Shown in pieces: positions 63,990 through 64,000 of a stretch of 64,000 nt of DNA. Both the position numbers and the translations under genes were made by a program. The first letter of the stretch is position 1; every line of letters starts with the position of its first letter. The stretch comes from Roseicyclus marinus (lineage in GTDB: Bacteria; Pseudomonadota; Alphaproteobacteria; Rhodobacterales; Rhodobacteraceae): assembly GCF_030163795.1 (NCBI RefSeq), contig NZ_JASJOF010000002.1, positions 248,001 to 312,000 of the forward strand, read 5' to 3'. Under the pieces are notes generated by a model. It was not told the origin of the DNA, did not search any database, and was given only the letters and a program-made list of their open reading frames with translations.

Positions 63990-64000
63990 ATGACCCGCAT
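63990..64000 (+). CDS. Start of a gene cut by the window edge
   Basis: ATGACCCGCAT begins 13 bases after AGAGGAG. Only three codons (MTR) are visible, so nothing can be said about the product. Confidence 0.4.

Overview
The window is about 64 kb of GC-rich chromosomal DNA from an alphaproteobacterium, almost certainly a member of the Rhodobacteraceae (Roseobacter/Rhodobacter group). The evidence is the gene content and synteny: a complete dcw cluster with a DUF2484 gene beside murB, a DUF1127 gene followed by CCUCCUCCC-loop (CcsR/cuckoo-type) small RNAs, a GTTC-N7-GTTC SOS box, and a choXWV-betICBA choline region. I see no insertion sequence, prophage or CRISPR array; the window looks like stable core genome with a few inserted genes.

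Layout. 69-22063 (minus strand) is the division and cell-wall cluster, transcribed mraZ-rsmH-ftsL-ftsI-murE-murF-mraY-(SDR)-(AAA ATPase)-murD-ftsW-murG-murC-(41-aa ORF)-DUF2484-murB-ddl-ftsQ-ftsA-ftsZ-lpxC. Most neighbours overlap by ATGA or TGATG, so translation is probably coupled. 22064-22624 is a long mraZ leader resembling the region that yields the UpsM sRNA in Rhodobacter sphaeroides. 22625-24933 carries mrp and an MFS exporter. 25130-25785 carries a DUF1127 (CcaF1-like) gene and four tandem two-hairpin sRNAs. 25796-34992 carries an Lrp/LysE divergent pair, uvrD with an SOS box, a lactate-dehydrogenase-type FMN enzyme, pyruvate carboxylase and a GST. 35087-40288 holds tRNA-Gly, a glycosyltransferase and hisB-hisH-hisA-hisF-hisE.

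40291-47106 holds an array of three phased palindromes, small conserved genes, rlmB, tRNA-Tyr, an exopolysaccharide sugar transferase and its neighbour, and clpX/clpP. 47256-51440 holds a methyltransferase, a photolyase-like protein with its domains apparently in reversed order, a creatininase-family amidohydrolase and glutaryl-CoA dehydrogenase. 51444-60800 is a choline uptake and oxidation region: choV, choW and choX on minus, interrupted by a GFA-family and a GST gene, divergent from betI-betC-betB-betA with a BetI-type operator between them. 60875-63881 is a three-gene MoxR/VWA operon.

Points most worth a second look: (1) two 9-codon mini-ORFs formed by 26-bp tandem duplication at the murE-murF junction, making a chain of three consecutive ATGA stop/start overlaps; (2) the four-copy CcsR-type sRNA array; (3) three perfect 20-bp palindromes spaced exactly 23 bp apart after hisE; (4) the apparently permuted photolyase-like protein; (5) glutathione-linked genes inside the choline transporter locus; (6) a coupled 41-aa ORF between murC and DUF2484.
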